64,000 bases of DNA from Panorpa germanica (GCA_963678705.1 OY783203.1:27758535-27822534), one strand, 5' to 3'. Numbered from the stretch's first letter, positions 36,108-49,768 are shown. A program made the numbers and translations. The notes: generated by a model not told the origin, from the letters alone.

Positions 36108-36475
36108 ATCCCAGGAAATATTTTGAAGTCACATTGATATCATATTGAAGATGTGTATGATGTTCTTGTCAGGAAACAATTCAATTTGATTTCACTCGTT
36201 CAAGGGAAATGTCAGTAATATGAACTACAAATAGCAAAATCACTTCATCTGACCTCACTACCGTACTAGTATTGATTGAAGTTGCAAATAAACCACTAAA
36301 GTGTAATAGAGACAACAACTATATCTCCATTTAATTGTATGATGTTGGAAAGAGACAGAATATTCATTTGAAAAAATTCTGACAATCTAAGTGAAAAAAT
36401 TTTGATTTTTTTACTAGATTTTTCACCTAGCTAACCCATTTCACCCAAACGTTTATTACTTCACACAATAAAAGT
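36108..36475. repeat. Family A repeat copy
   Basis: It starts CCCAGGAAATATTTTG and contains ATATGAACTACAAATAGC, CTCCATTTAATTGTATGATG and AGAATATTC, all shared with other family A copies. It ends near CACCCAAACG. It serves as an uninterrupted reference for the insertions at 56534 and 61839. Confidence 0.7.
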
Positions 36476-37344
36476 CAAAAAATCAAAAATAGAGTTCCGA
36501 ACAGTGATTATGTTGTACCACCTAAACGAAAATGAGATTAATGCAATGCTTCCATATCCTCTTCCATCACGATGAACACTATCGTGATTATTTGCTATAT
36601 TGCGATGACTTCTAATACGATAAACTCACCAAGAACCATTTCCCTTAGCCTATTATGTCTGTCACAATAGTTAGCATCCCAGGTTTATTCTTTTCCTTTT
36701 ATTTGAGGACACACGGACGCTATTAACTTAATAAACCAACACAGATCTACTTGTATATGAGAAATTACCATGCATATCCATCATCTATAAATTTCATTGT
36801 TCATTGTATAATTAGGAATGACTGTTCACTTTCAAAACAATCTACAAAAACCATCGGACTGTGAAATGTGTCCCCAATTCCATTCAGAGCGCGCGACACT
36901 CCATTCCTCATACTTACAACTTATAAAACGGTGCCCTGTGCACTGTGCATTGCCAATGTTCGGTCCTATATAGAATTGAATGATTTTCTATAAGTTATAT
37001 TTAAAAGCTTTTTGTCAAAATAATTACTTATCCCTCCCCTTGATCTAACCCTTTAACTCCGATGATTCGTTTAAATTTAACACTTACGATTATTAGCTTG
37101 TCTGTCAGAATATCCGCGTGAATATTATGCGTTGTACGGACTAGTGTGACTGCAACATGCGACATCTAACAAATATTACAACACGTCCTAACCGTAGTAA
37201 CATGTAACATGTAAATATATCGGTATCCTTTGTTGTTCGTTTTTATTCAACCAGTTTTATATGCTTAGAAATAAAAGTGGAGGAGAATTTGATATTACAA
37301 GGCTCAATAAGTTCATAGAATGACATATAAAAGATATTTACCAT

Positions 37345-37470
37345 AGATAGTGCCAACCTCCAAACGATATGTGTCAATTTCATGACATTTTGACAATTAA
37401 TTTACAAGTTACAGTGGTTTAGGTGACGCTACTTTTGTAATTTTCGAAACAATAAAAAAATCTGAAAGAA
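37345..37470 (+). mobile_element. Second copy of the mariner-like 5' leader
   Basis: This aligns along about 120 bp with 15385-15505, sharing CCAAACGATATGTG, TTTCATGA and the AAAAATCTGA start region. Here the start codon is ATA, so it cannot be translated from this point. Only the 5' end is present. Confidence 0.55.
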
Positions 37471-38130
37471 AAGAGGCGAAAATAGAGGACAGAGGATATG
37501 TTGATTAATTTAGGGAAATGAAACATTAAAATTTAATAATTTGGGAAATATGTAAAACCTAACGTCATGAAAAAATTAAATTTCACATACATATTCTAGT
37601 ACATTACTCTAAGAAAGCACAAGAGTCCCGATTTTCTATTATGTGACTATAATAAATGATTGACAAGTTACATGATTCCTAAATTACAAGAGTCCTAATT
37701 ATTTCTAATTTGATATACTGTTTAAACTTGAAATTCGGATAAAAATCTCTTGAAATTATCAAAAAATAAAGGTGTGATTCAAGCCTATTATGTAACATTA
37801 ATATTGCATTAACAATTTAAAATTATTTTCGGTCTGCAATTTATAAAATAAAAAGTTATATAGTTGATGTATAATGTGTTAAATTTTACAAAAATCAATC
37901 GCAGACAAACGTGTCCAATCTTCATAAAAAATTTGTATGAAGTCTCGAAATATGACAAGGGTTGAAGTTCTGAAATTTGATTTGGGTCAACCTGCATTAA
38001 TTTTTTTTTAAATATTAAAAATTGAACATGCAATATATTTCATAAAAACTTATTTCTAAATATAAAAAAAAATATATAAAATTATGAAATTAAATTACGT
38101 CTTCGAGTTCGTACTTGAAATGTACTTAAA

Positions 38131-38360
38131 TGACGTCTTCGAGTTCGAATCTCAGATCAGCGCTATATTTTCTACGTTTAGTTATAATTAAAGTTTAAAT
38201 TGATTGTATAAACACGTAATTATAATATCTTATCAGCTCACATATATGAGACCACAAACTCATTAAAACAGCTACTATAGAATAGGATGTCGTCAACGAT
38301 AGGACTCAGCATCGGAAATAGGGCGACATTAATCAAACTAAAAACTAAACTAAAAAAAAG
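38131..38360 (+). mobile_element. SINE copy lacking the A box
   Basis: GTCTTCGAGTTCGAATCTC holds the B box. The body and the tail GGACTCAGCATCGGAAATAG follow, then an A-rich end. The bases before it (38097-38130) partly repeat the TCTTCGAGTTCG motif. Confidence 0.7.
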
Positions 38361-38564
38361 AGATATTTTCACTCAGGTTATAAACTTTGTCAAATAAGAT
38401 AGATATTAGTACATTAGATAATTATCAAAAAAATGATATTTAAGACCGCAGGCTAGAGATATAACTATCTTAAGTCTTTGCCGTAGAAAGATAAAGACAG
38501 CACCATCATATAAACACACACATAAATTTTAATTTTACTTTTATTACAACCTAACAATATGCAC

Positions 38565-38690
38565 TAACTAAACGTGAGTTCCGTCCACTCCAAATGTCAT
38601 CTATGGCGTTCATGAGTATATGTCACAGTCAACAGTCATACTGTTACTGACAGATGAACTTTGTACCAACTAAAGAAATATAATTTATAT
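38565..38690 (-). repeat. Family D repeat copy
   Basis: The complement shares TACAAAGTTCATCTGTCAG, ATGAACGCCATAGAT and CGTTTAGTTAG with 58265-58440. Confidence 0.65.
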
Positions 38691-39542
38691 ATATATATAT
38701 AGATATTTGTGTGTGTATACATATATACTCGTATGGTTAATTATTTTAAAATATATTATTAAATTAGATACTAAATTAGCGTTAGTGATTTTAGCAAATG
38801 CTTTCTTTATACAATTAATATAACATAATATCATGACCAATAAATTAAAACCCGACAAATAATATATATGTTTATTAATGTATAAAATATAATAAATATT
38901 TATTAGGCGATAAAATTTTGTTTATGCGAACACGAGAGCACGCGCTAGGCGTTAGACACTGAACGCTATGCGCTTGCGCAGTGGGTTTAGTTGGGCTTTA
39001 AGCTAGTTAATTATTTATATTAAAATAATGGTAATTATTTTCATACTAACATTATAACCTGTAATTAATAAAAAGGGTTTGTTTATATTCGATATTTTAA
39101 TCAGTATTTAGTAAATAAACCCTTTTAGCCCTGACCAAGTCAGGCTTCCTGTATTCCTGTATCCAGAATCTTTTAGCACACCAGTTGAGATCATAAAAAT
39201 CAAGTTCCGGTTCCGAATACTAATTTTTTGTTTTATTTTTTGCATTGTTTTTAAATTTTAATAGATTCTTGTTTTTTTATTGGTAAACTTTTTAATAAAT
39301 TGTGCAATATTAGTTTGTTATATGAGAGGGAAGAGGTGAGTTAGAGGAATGTAAAGTATTATGTACCAATAACGGAGCTACGATTCTTTAGAACCGGGGC
39401 AAGAACTTGCCGTTGGTTCCCCCCTCTATCCACTACATACAGCGAAAATATATTTAATTTTTCCTTTTTCATTTGTGAAAAAAATGTAACAAGTTAGGTT
39501 AGTTGTCTCTTACAATCCCTGTGAGGACTACAAGAAATATAA

Positions 39543-39557
39543 CCCCCCCCCCCCCCC
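39543..39557 (+). repeat. Poly-C run of 15
   Basis: A homopolymer of C in otherwise AT-rich DNA, prone to length error. Confidence 0.95.
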
Positions 39558-40292
39558 TCATATCCGGGCCAGTTTGTGCTAATAACTTTTAAAAAGTTGA
39601 TAGACAATAAATAAATAAATTTGCTCGACCTATTAAGTCAGGTACATATCTTACTCAATATGAATGAAGTTTCCCCATCCGGACGCCCATGGCTTTACCA
39701 TATTGTTCTAAATAATTTAATTGCCATAATTAATAGTTATTTTATCAGTGTTTTTAAGAAGAGTTAATAAAGACAAAATGACATGCAAAAAAATGACATA
39801 CTCGTAAATCATTGAAGTAATTTGTTAAGACCTTATTAACACTTCCACTAATTGATGAATTACTATACTACTACCAGCATTACCTGGAGCGCTTGCATTT
39901 TGAAATATCATCCCGTGATAATTAATTTTAATAAACTAAAATATTTTGACAAAATATTACAACATACTTAAAACTGAAAAGAAATCATGACTGGCGAAAT
40001 GTTTAAAACAATTAAAATGTACTGGGGTGTAATTACTGTACTAGAGGCATAAAGGGTGTTGGAACAAGAAGGCAGGATTAGTATCACATCAGCTAAACCT
40101 AGTAATATTTAATCTTACAGGATATTATATTATTATTTCTTAAAAGAGTCATCAACAAATTTTAGGCTAATGCTCAGATTTGTTATGCAAAATAGGTAAC
40201 AGATCGTTGTATATTTGGTAAAATAATTTACATAATAGGTCATTTTTGTTGTGTTACTATAAAGAAAAACCTTAGAAAAAGACACAAAAAAC

Positions 40293-40508
40293 ATGAGAAG
40301 GATTACCAGATTTAGATTGGGAAACGACGAGAAAGGAAACAGATACTGGGCAAATAGCGAGGAAAGGATGTGTAGGGTGTGCAGAACGGAGATAAAGACA
40401 TTGGAGCATATTAAGTTTTCATGTGAGAAAAAGGTAATAAGCGAAAAAAATATTGGGCACTTATTAAAGGGAGACAGTGAAGGGAAGAGGTGGCAACCTA
40501 TGACGTAG
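40293..40508 (+). pseudogene. Non-LTR retrotransposon ORF2 C-terminal fragment
   Basis: The 71-codon frame opens RRITRFRLGNDEKGNRYW and contains CRVCRTEIKTLEHIKFSC, a C-x2-C-x8-H-x4-C zinc motif found at the extreme C-terminus of many insect non-LTR ORF2 proteins. The last third matches the element at 32648 at DNA level, so both belong to one family. It is cut on both sides and no tail is present. A long AT microsatellite follows at 40592. Confidence 0.7.
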
Positions 40509-40587
40509 AATTTATACACAAAGTTTCTACTTTAATGTTTATCAATACAAAGAAGTCTGTATTTCATATGTTCTTACGAATATATTT

Positions 40588-40591
<4 letters not shown>

Positions 40592-40658
<67 letters not shown>
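40592..40658 (+). repeat. (AT)n microsatellite, about 67 bp
   Basis: Uninterrupted AT repeats, followed by CAAATATATATACATATATG. Confidence 0.95.
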
Positions 40659-40660
<2 letters not shown>

Positions 40661-42141
40661 AATATATATACATATATGTGCCGCAAAACGTTCTACACGC
40701 AGTTGTGTATTTCCGAATCTGCTAAAAAACATACAACTTCGTACAGAATAACCGCGGATTCTTTGTGTTTACTATTTCATGCACAGCGCAGTGTTAACAT
40801 TTATAAGTTTCAGTACATTGATAAACCAGATAAAATAGAAGCTTTCTTCCATCAAAAAGGGGGCTATTGCGATTACACCCTACTGTGTACTACACCCTAT
40901 CGATGTCGCAAGGAGTAGCTTCCAGTGTGAGCATATCAGTGGCTATATAAATTGTCATTTTATCTTAATTGAATATAAATCATTTATTTTATAAAAATAT
41001 TGTTAAAACATGAACATGCACGCATTCTGTTAGTTAAAAATATATCAATTTTAGAGTTACTATATGTAAAAATGTAACGGTCGTTACTTTGTAATTTCTG
41101 AGGTAATGAAAATTCACGCATAATTTGATGCAGTAAAACTGTCACAAAGTTAAGATCCTGTGAAGCTAACAAACAAACAAACATCTTATTTATTGTATTG
41201 TTGTTATGTAATAGATACGATACATTGTTTTTAATGTAATGTAATAAATTACTTTAAAGTGATTTTTATTTTATGATTCTATTAGCACCGCCATGCCAGG
41301 TCGAGCCGGGGCATTGTTGCATAATGCCACAAACAATTGAAACAAACAAAAACAAAACTCTAAACATCAACAAAAGAATAAGAAGTATAAACACGCAAAG
41401 AAACACGCAAAAACTGAGCTCGTAAATTTACAAAAATATCTCATTTTTAACAAAATAAAAAAAAAACACTCAATAAAATAATACAAGTGTATACTCGTAT
41501 ATCAAGTTATTGTTTAAAAAAGGTTATACTCGTATCAACTCTCAAAAGACAACATTTTTTACACCCAATTTACCATCGGTAATTATCGTAAACAGACATA
41601 AAAAAAAACACACACACAAAAAAAAATCACTAATAAAATAATATTACCTTAAAAAAAAAATCCTTTCTTTTGTAGTTTTGCGGCGTCTGCTAGGGTCACC
41701 AAACCAGCCGTATGAGAGATGTAACCAAAAGTCAAAAAACTGAATGTTTTCAAATTTTTAGTATAGCAATAACTAATGTCTCACGCCCAAATCTAACAAA
41801 CCGGCGGCCTCCTCCGTTGAAGAGCAACTCAGAAGAGCAACTCAGGTAGAGAAATACAACTGCTAATCTTTTAAACAAAATGCTACACTAAACCACCACA
41901 ATAAAACATCGAAACGATAACCGATAACAATAAGACTGTTGTAATTGGAATAAATAATTGTTTTTATAAGTGTGGAGGGATAGAGGCGGGGGGAATCAAA
42001 CGTAGAGAGTTGCAAGTCTGACTATTAATCAACTTTGCGACTAGAAATATTTAAACAATTAACCATGTGTTCACAAAGAATGTTTTACGCGCGAGTTGAG
42101 GCAAACGCGATTCACGCGCGTGCAGATAAGCGTGATATTAA

Positions 42142-42261
42142 CATAGAGATATAAGAATAGAGTGAGCGAAGCATACGGCCGCGTGTAGGATGTAGCTATC
42201 TCTCTCTTTGCCGTTATCGCAGTATTCAGCCTCTTGCGCACTCTATTCTTATACCTCTATG
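42142..42261. mobile_element. CATAGAG-family MITE, short internally deleted copy
   Basis: The same ends (CATAGAG...CTCTATG) occur here, with GATATTAA duplicated at 42134-42141 and 42262-42269. It is about 120 bp, roughly half the length of the copy at 43996. Confidence 0.9.
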
Positions 42262-42592
42262 GATATTAACGTAAGTCGTAGATTTATTCACGCGTTGTTA
42301 TCGCGCGATTTAGGCATTTTGGACCGAGTAGCGCTACTCAATGTATCATTCCTGATACATCAATGTATCAATGTATCAATGTGTAATTTAACTATAGCTT
42401 AACCAAACAAAATACTTCGGTTACATTTTTCGTTAGCGAAGTATGGTAGTTCTTCGGCAAAACTAGGATTGAAAAAATATTGTTTAAGTTTAACTTCAAT
42501 TAGCCATAATTCAAGTTCGAATATTTTAAGATTTTAATAACCAACTCTATCTCGTATATAGGATCTTGGAACAAGAGCGATCATTTTATAGA

Positions 42593-42776
42593 TGTTTCAA
42601 CAAGAGCAGTCATTTTAAATCAATAGAAAATCGCAATATTTCGATGAAATTTGGCCGATATTGTATTTCATTACAAACCTCAGAGTTTGTACTTTAGATT
42701 AAAATAAAAATCTCACCACTTTTCACAGAAACATTGCGTCTCTCTATTGATTTAAAATGACAGCTCTTGTTGAAAC
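42593..42776. mobile_element. 184-bp MITE, TTTCAACAAGAG family
   Basis: The inverted arms share TTTCAACAAGAGC and GTCATTTTAAATCAATAGA over about 50 bp. A single-arm copy lies at 26872-26962 and a fragment at 42564-42588. Confidence 0.7.
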
Positions 42777-43280
42777 ACACTACATATAAATTCAGTTATG
42801 GTTAACAACCCATTTCTCGGTTTCTTCTTGACTAGATTCTATACCGTACTATACGATTACTATGGTATGCATATTACAGCTAGAACAATGCATTGTGGTA
42901 TTCTTACTTTCCTTAAATATATTTTCTGCTATTTTATGAGATTTATAGCTAATTTTATGCTGATTTTACACATACGCCGACAAATGTATATCATTATCAA
43001 TATTTAATCATTAGCCACCGTAGTACGTTTTCTAAATATGGTTTTATTTCTTAATTAATATTTGTTTACTATTACTTAATGAAGTACACTAGTTATTTTA
43101 CAATTATGATAAGATTAACTATATACGAGTATAATAAAATATTATTGTTCCAATATGAGAACTGTAAATATTCAGTGGTGGATCAAGTGGATCTTGGACC
43201 TATGGGGCCTGAGCTGGACTTGAAGTTTTTTTATATTTTTTAGTTATTATTGTTGATTTATAAAAACACAAAAGGAGTGC

Positions 43281-43568
43281 CTAATTTTTCTTTATAATCT
43301 CTTCAGAAGAAGATTTTCTCAATCGGTTTGGAAGCTTTTTGATCCCTTCATGGAAAAAGCCATCACAACATCGTCTACAAATTCTTTATCTCCTATTGCC
43401 TCCTACAGTGTACCAAACAAATAGTAATCACATGGGGATCAGGTCGATGTTCAAGAGGTTGCAGTGAGTTTATCACAAGTTAGAGCTGCTGTATGCGACC
43501 ATGTCATACAGAAGAAGGACATTGCGAATCGGTTGCTGGAGTCGTTTGTTGCAATAAGCAGCCTTAAC
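43281..43568 (-). pseudogene. Decayed mariner transposase fragment
   Basis: Reading the minus strand from 43568, VKAAYCNKRLQQPIRNVLLL matches the mariner block before the second catalytic aspartate, followed by YDMVAYSSS where the family has HDNARPHTA. The frame then breaks. Another frame ends FFHEGIKKLPNRLRK, the mariner C-terminus, stopping at 43281. Multiple stops and frameshifts make it a dead copy. Homology may continue upstream to about 43720 but is weak. Confidence 0.6.
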
Positions 43569-43995
43569 CTTATCCAGCAGCCTCTAATGCAACCTGAGTA
43601 ACAGTAATGCAGCGATTTTCTTATAGACCTTCCAAAATCTTACTCACGACTTGAATATTATCTTTAACTCAGCGTCTCTTCAAAATTTCACACCTCCGTT
43701 GGCAAAAACACGAATCTAACGGCCTAATACATCTCTGCATTTAATAAACAAATCATATCTTCTAGCAGAGTGATTTGCAATTAGCATAACTTATGATCCG
43801 ATTCTGCATCTAATTGGCTGATAAAGATCTACTACAGTGAACTTATATTTTAAACTATAACAAAAACATGCGGAAATACAGGCCAAGAAATTGCATAATA
43901 ATTATTAATTAGAAATGTATCTATGTTTTTGTTATCAGTCTTACAGCACAGAGGCGCAGAGCAATCGTAAACCAAAGATACGACTGTCTTAAAAC

Positions 43996-44232
43996 CATAG
44001 AGATATAAGAATAGAATGCGCGAAAGGTGTAAGAGGAAACGATAAATGTAAAGAGAGAGGTAGCTGCCGAGTGTCCTATCTGTCTCTTTCTAGCGGAACC
44101 GCTGCTGCTGGCTTGGCTGATTGGCGGTGAGGTAGGGAGTAAGCAAGCAAGCAGACGCAGTGCTCGGCTAGAAAGAGATACAGAGGACACTCGTCAGCTA
44201 TCTCTTGCACACTCTATTCTTATACCTTTATA
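43996..44232. mobile_element. CATAGAG-family MITE, full copy with 8-bp duplication
   Basis: The inverted ends of about 24 bp (left CATAGAGATATAAGAATAG; right complement TATAAAGGTATAAGAATAG) are flanked by CTTAAAAC at 43988-43995 and 44233-44240. The interior is itself partly palindromic, with TCTTTCTAG-type arms and a GC-rich centre. The 8-bp duplication and CA start suggest hAT. The 89-codon minus-strand frame through it is a by-product of the palindrome. Confidence 0.9.
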
Positions 44233-44240
44233 CTTAAAAC

Positions 44241-47200
44241 AGTCTGTCTGTTGTAACGAGCATGGGAATATATGGAAACACAAACAATTGCGACAGTTCT
44301 GTCTTAAGACAAAATGGTTAGCATTGTCTCTGTTCTTTTAATGTTTAATCCTACTTTCACATGATGTTGTTTCTTTAACAACTCCGTGGTGCAGCCTTAA
44401 AGGTTATTATAGAGTGACCTGTATCTCTCTTATAACAAATATAGTAAGATGAGAAACGTTTGCAAAGTTCCGTCTCCCACATCAAGCCATAATTCCTATA
44501 TACGCCATTATTCTTTCAGGCTGAAGTGGTCTACAACCTAAGACAAGATGTGACCGGGGAGTGGAAGAGTCACAAATTTCGTTTAATTGGTTTCAGAGAA
44601 TATGACAGTATTCGCGGGATACATCACTTAATTCTTTCTAAAGATCATTAGCTTTTAAATCTGATTCATTTTCGTTAAAGTATTGACTATGGACACTCGT
44701 ATAATAACTTTCAAGCGTTTATCATTTATATCCTTGGGATTTCATATATCATATATCATAACGTCGGTGAAGTACGCAGCCGATTCGATAGCAGTCGATT
44801 CGGACTAGTGGTCTAAATCAAAATTAATTCGGTGTTAAATCGAACTTTAAATTACATGGCTAATCGGAACATTTAAGTGATAATAGATTGCAGAAGTATT
44901 AAGTAACTTAAGTAACTTAAATATTATTATATAATATATAAATTCACCAATTAGTGTCTTATATTGCTGTTTTAATATAGGAAAATAAAACGCAAACGAA
45001 CATCTAAAACCTCATTATTTAATGAAATTATTTTTTTATAAATAGGTTAACTAATATGTCTCTTAGGTAATTAAAAAATTTCAGCAGTAGGTTATTCTTA
45101 TTTTCTTCAAAAATTGCAATTTAGTGAAATCATGAAATCATACTTCACCGACGTTATATCATATTGCTATGTATTTCCAGAGGCGTAAATTCATAGAATT
45201 AAAGGATGCTTTTATATTGTCTAAATATTTTTAATTATTCAATGATTTATTAATTTATTTTATATTTATTAATTTTGTCCAAATCTAAACAACTTCACAA
45301 CCAGATCCAACATGTTTACAACTAATGTACAAAGGTCATTGGTTGTGGACTTGCGGGTCAACTAACTGTAGAACATAAGAATCAGCTGAGCTTTGACAGT
45401 TGTACAAGAAACCAATCACATTTCCGGCCTAGACGCTGTAAACGTTGGTTAATGGTTATCACAAATAGACGAAGCCGAGCTACGAGCTATTATAACGAGA
45501 GTTAACAGTTTTGTATACATACGTAATGGTCAGTTTAATGTTGCCAGTGTCAAGCAGTGTGAAGCAGTGTCGCATTTAAGCAAGGGCTCTGCAGTTCACG
45601 CGCCCGCATTTGCTACAAACAAAAGTGTGACTAAATACAGGGGTCAACAGGGCTAAATTAAAGCGATTCCGTAAGGCGTGCTGGATTGCGATCACAGACA
45701 TTTGCTCGAAAAGTAGGCCTCAACGGCAAACGCATGCTCCTCACTGTTCATCTCACTTGACAAAACTTTATTGTCCCGCCTCTCGAACGAGACCACTAGC
45801 GCTCCGCTACGACATCAATCGACTGAATGGCGCGCTTTTTAAAAAAGGAAATTATGTTGCCGCACCCTGTATAATAGATTTTAGCAATCAATAGTATCTA
45901 GATACAAGTAATTTTAGCAGACACACTATAAGCATTTTTTGCAGAGTTCCTGAGTAAGACGTTATGGACCTTTGAATACCTTTGTAATTCTTATTCCAAA
46001 TTCCTTTTGTTTTCTGTCAAATTCAACTATTACCTTCTCTACTGCAAATAATAAACAAATTACATAAATTATCACTGGACAATGAATACTCAAGTATAGA
46101 AAATTTTTGGGTGAAATTAAAATCAAGTTAAACGAAAGTAGAGGATAGGAGGAAAGATTGTACAAGGCAAATTGTTACTAAAAACAAACAGTAGCACTCT
46201 GGAGACACAAATACCTTTACCGTATAAAGATAAAGAGAACACCATATGAACACATTGCACTAATAAAGAAAACAGTAACATCTTTGACGTAGACATTTTC
46301 GATGAGGCTAAAGGGATTCATAACTACGACACGCAAGGGGCAAGAGGAGTGTTCACAAAGTGTAACAAGGGGAAAGGGTAAGAAGGATTCACAAGCAACG
46401 TGACGTCACTTCTAATTTAAAAATTGACTTTCAAAAAGATTTAAAGAAAAATTAGAGAATTCACTATTTCCCACAAGTATGAGTGGGTTAAAACCATTAC
46501 ATTTGTGTGATTTGTACGTAATTTATGGAAGACTGCAAAGGTAAAACAATTAAAAGTTGAGAAAAAAACTTTGATAACAATTACTTGAATATGTTTGAAC
46601 CCAGTAGTAAGAAGGTATTGCAAAAATACAGCTTCTATCCGCTATTTGTTCAACATAGAGGCCTAACTCGTCAAAATTGAGGCTGGTAAACAAACTATTT
46701 GAATCACCGCGCCGAAATTATTCATAAAAGTTTGTTTAGCAGCTTCCTTATCAATATGTCACATTCAGGTTCAATTTTGGATTTTCTATAGTCTTTTAGA
46801 CTATTAAACAGACTTTTGGAACTATATATAAATTCTAAAAAAAAACCGCAGCTTAGATGTAATATTATTTATAAATAAAAAAAAGTTTTTATATTATATT
46901 TATATATATTTATAAATAAATAAATATAAACAAAATCCATATCGATAAAATTTATTTATGTAATAAAACTATAACAAGATTTTCTTGAAAAACAATTAAT
47001 ATTAAAATTTCCGTTAAAAACCATTTATTTTGTGTACTTGCTTCAATTATTGTTGTGCATGAAATAATTCAATTGAAAACGATTTGTTATAATACAAGTA
47101 AAATACTCATAAGTTAAAAAAAAAATGGAACTGTAATTCAAGTACACGGCACAAATTGCCAATCAGAATCTTGTTACAATCCTAATCGAAGTCAGATTTA

Positions 47201-47500
47201 TCAGAAGCAAAAACACTGAACGCTTATTGATTTTACTTATACTTGTTAAATTAAAAATAAACTTTGTTTTACTTAATCTTGAATACAGGGTATTAGATAC
47301 ATTGAAGTCAAGCTTTAAAAACCAAACAAGAGAGATATTTCTGGCAAGAAAGCGGTTCACACCTTAGAGCATATATGGAGTGTGAATAGCTTATGTTTCC
47401 TGTAGATTAAAAGTGTGCGAGAGAGAAAGGTATATGTTCCTATTTGTTCTCTATGCTAGCGTAGGCTAGTGTAGTATTTGGTGCTGTGGCATTTGACAAA
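44241..47500. other. Non-coding stretch, no supported gene
   Basis: A comparatively GC-rich part at 45540-45870 ends GCACCCTGTATAATAG, which resembles a mariner-type end but lacks a partner. Otherwise nothing was recognised. Confidence 0.4.
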
Positions 47501-47509
47501 ATCCTCTTA

Positions 47510-47621
47510 AGTTTTATGATTATGAGAACTCATACTCAAATTAATTTTTATAACAACCAAACCCAGAAAATATAGTGCTGATTCTGTGATCAAATTCGAA
47601 GACGCAGCAGTCTGGCGTCAA
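47510..47621 (-). mobile_element. SINE copy (head and body)
   Basis: The complement reads CTGCTGCGTCTTCGAATTTG, then TATATTTTCTGGGTTTGG as at 13003. The tail is missing. Confidence 0.6.
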
Positions 47622-48264
47622 CATAAATACTCACGGTTAAATTACTAACTAATCACTTAATTAATAATATAAACAAATGTATATTATGTCCAGAAATTCC
47701 TATTGGTTTTTCATTATTAAATTTATAATTAATTTAGAATAATGAGAAACACTTTTATTTGATTAAAGCGAGAAAACAGGTTGTTATGTTACAAATTTTT
47801 ACAAAACAAAAAAAAGAATAGAAATATATAATTTTTTAAATCTCATCGGTAAAAGATAGTCCAAAGGCATTTCTTTATATTTATGATTATTTAAAATAAA
47901 ATATTTAATTATTTATATAACATAATTCTAATTATTAATTAAAGTTTTTTCTGGTGACGAACCAGATGGTTGTCACCCATAAAGAAATTTATTTCCTATT
48001 TGTCGGCCTATTTCCAATGGTAATTCCTACCACGTACGACCACCTACTATTTTGACAGTTTTTAAGATGTCGAGGCATTATATATCGATCATCCAGTTCA
48101 TTATTAGACATCTTTGATTACTGCGTTCTAAGATAACGACGAAAACAATATTCGAGTTGTATACATTTCGACAATTTTCATATTCGACATTACTATTTTG
48201 CTTGTTTGAATTTATGAGTTATCTGAGTATTGAATCAGGTAAAAGGGGCATATTTGCATAACAT

Positions 48265-48560
48265 TAATTGTTTATCTTTCGGCTTTACAATCTACCTTAA
48301 TATTTCTTATAACATTTCATAGAATTTCAACTTAAAATTAAATTTATCTATTCTAGACCTTTCTCTTTCCAAAAATATTTTCTGCTTCTTCTTCTTCTTC
48401 CGGTTCTTCTCCTTTCTTTTTGCCTGTACCTCCGTCTCTCACCTTTTGCCTTCCTTGACCCTTCTCGACAAACCCTCTATTGTCTTTGCATTAGAACACT
48501 ATTCTTTCTTCCTTTCGGACTTCATTTTCCCTTTCCTGCTTTTTACCTCTATAACTCTGT
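48265..48560 (-). mobile_element. Third copy of the (TAA)-tailed non-LTR family
   Basis: The complement of 48265-48430 matches 33000-33145, sharing AAAGGTCTAGAATAG and GATTGTAAAGCCGAAAG. It includes a GAAGAAGAAGAAG stretch. The 3' terminus is near 48265, but the TAA array is missing. The 5' limit is uncertain. Confidence 0.65.
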
Positions 48561-48654
48561 TCAAAAATAAACCCTCTGCTCATAATAACATCACTCAACA
48601 CAATTTTGATTTCTGGAGATGTTTCACTAATGAACTGGACGAATGATATATGGG

Positions 48655-48722
48655 TTAAACTCGTTTCTTAAGTTTTGTGTTATGTAATAACAACCAAACC
48701 CATAAAATATACCGCTTGATTA
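48655..48722 (-). mobile_element. SINE body fragment
   Basis: The complement reads GGTATATTTTATGGGTTTGG and TTGTTATTACATAA, as in the SINE body. Confidence 0.4.
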
Positions 48723-49023
48723 TCATTTAGTTTATTATGTGATTACATCTCTAAGCGAACTCGAATTCATATGGAGGTCATGATGAATTCAAAGAACGAA
48801 CTTTTGTTAACAATGAATTCACTATTGAAAGACCCTTAGTTTGTAACTTTGTAACAAGGTGTCCATTAGCTTCTAAGTAAGTTTACCCAAAGCTTTCAGC
48901 CAACCTTAAATAAAGAGCTAAATAAATTTAGAAAATGTAGGCCTTTCAGCAGAAGTTAACGGGTGCCAAAATAAGCCTCTAGTTCATTTTCATTTTATGG
49001 CTACCTCAGCCACCAGCAGTACT

Positions 49024-49101
49024 TAGTTAAAATATAGCACTGATCCTAAAGAAAAGCCAGAGGAAACAGCAAACAGATGTCAGGCTTAATGCTCTCATTT
49101 A
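49024..49101 (-). mobile_element. SINE fragment
   Basis: The complement reads GAGAGCATTAAGCCTGACAT and then GGATCAGTGCTATATTTTAA, a degraded head and body start. Confidence 0.4.
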
Positions 49102-49600
49102 CGGTATCACTTTTTTTATTTTATAAAACATTATTTTTCTCTATTATTAGAAAATGCCCTCGGACTAACACCTTCTGGTAAGTCATTGTTAAACCTGGCA
49201 CCTAAAAACGTCATACTATAAGTTTTTAGTAGGATGACTCTATAAAGCCTACTATATTAAATAGAATGACTTAACAAAATTGAAAATAAAAAAAAAAAAC
49301 TTTGTACAGTAGTCAGAATTATTAAAAGTCAAATGAATGTGTTAGCCATATTATACTCTAAGTCAATATTGAAAGAAACTGTTAAAAAATCATCACTCAA
49401 AATGAAATTATCTCACCAAGAGAGCAAATGACTTGGGATCATATGCCATGTACCTACACTCGAACTATAATAGCCTCAGCATAATCCTGTTCAAACGGAG
49501 CTTGGCAGCCTTTCTAGTACCGGTAGGAGATGAGTACATCTGCACCTGATTTATATACTGCTATCAAAATGTATGTATGTCATTTATATCAATAAGTATT

Positions 49601-49665
49601 AGATGGCGCTGTGGCCGAAAACTGTGTCTTCGGATTTGATTTCAAACTTAGTAAAATTGTCCTAC
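49601..49665 (+). mobile_element. SINE head fragment
   Basis: GATGGCGCTGTGGCCGAAAA and CTGTGTCTTCGGATTTGATT are a shortened head with a degraded B box. Confidence 0.45.
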
Positions 49666-49768
49666 TTCTCCTTACTGTTGATCACCCACATGTTTCACAA
49701 GATATACCCCCTAAAATTCTTACATCTATAGAAAAAGAACTTTGCAAAAGTTTATACTGATACTTTGA

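Noticed and set aside
40490-40918. 142-codon frame across the AT microsatellite
   Set aside because: More than a quarter of it is an Ile/Tyr run encoded by (AT)n; not a protein.
45595-45870. Possible mariner-type element ending CACCCTGTATAATAG
   Set aside because: No matching opposite end and no transposase coding found.
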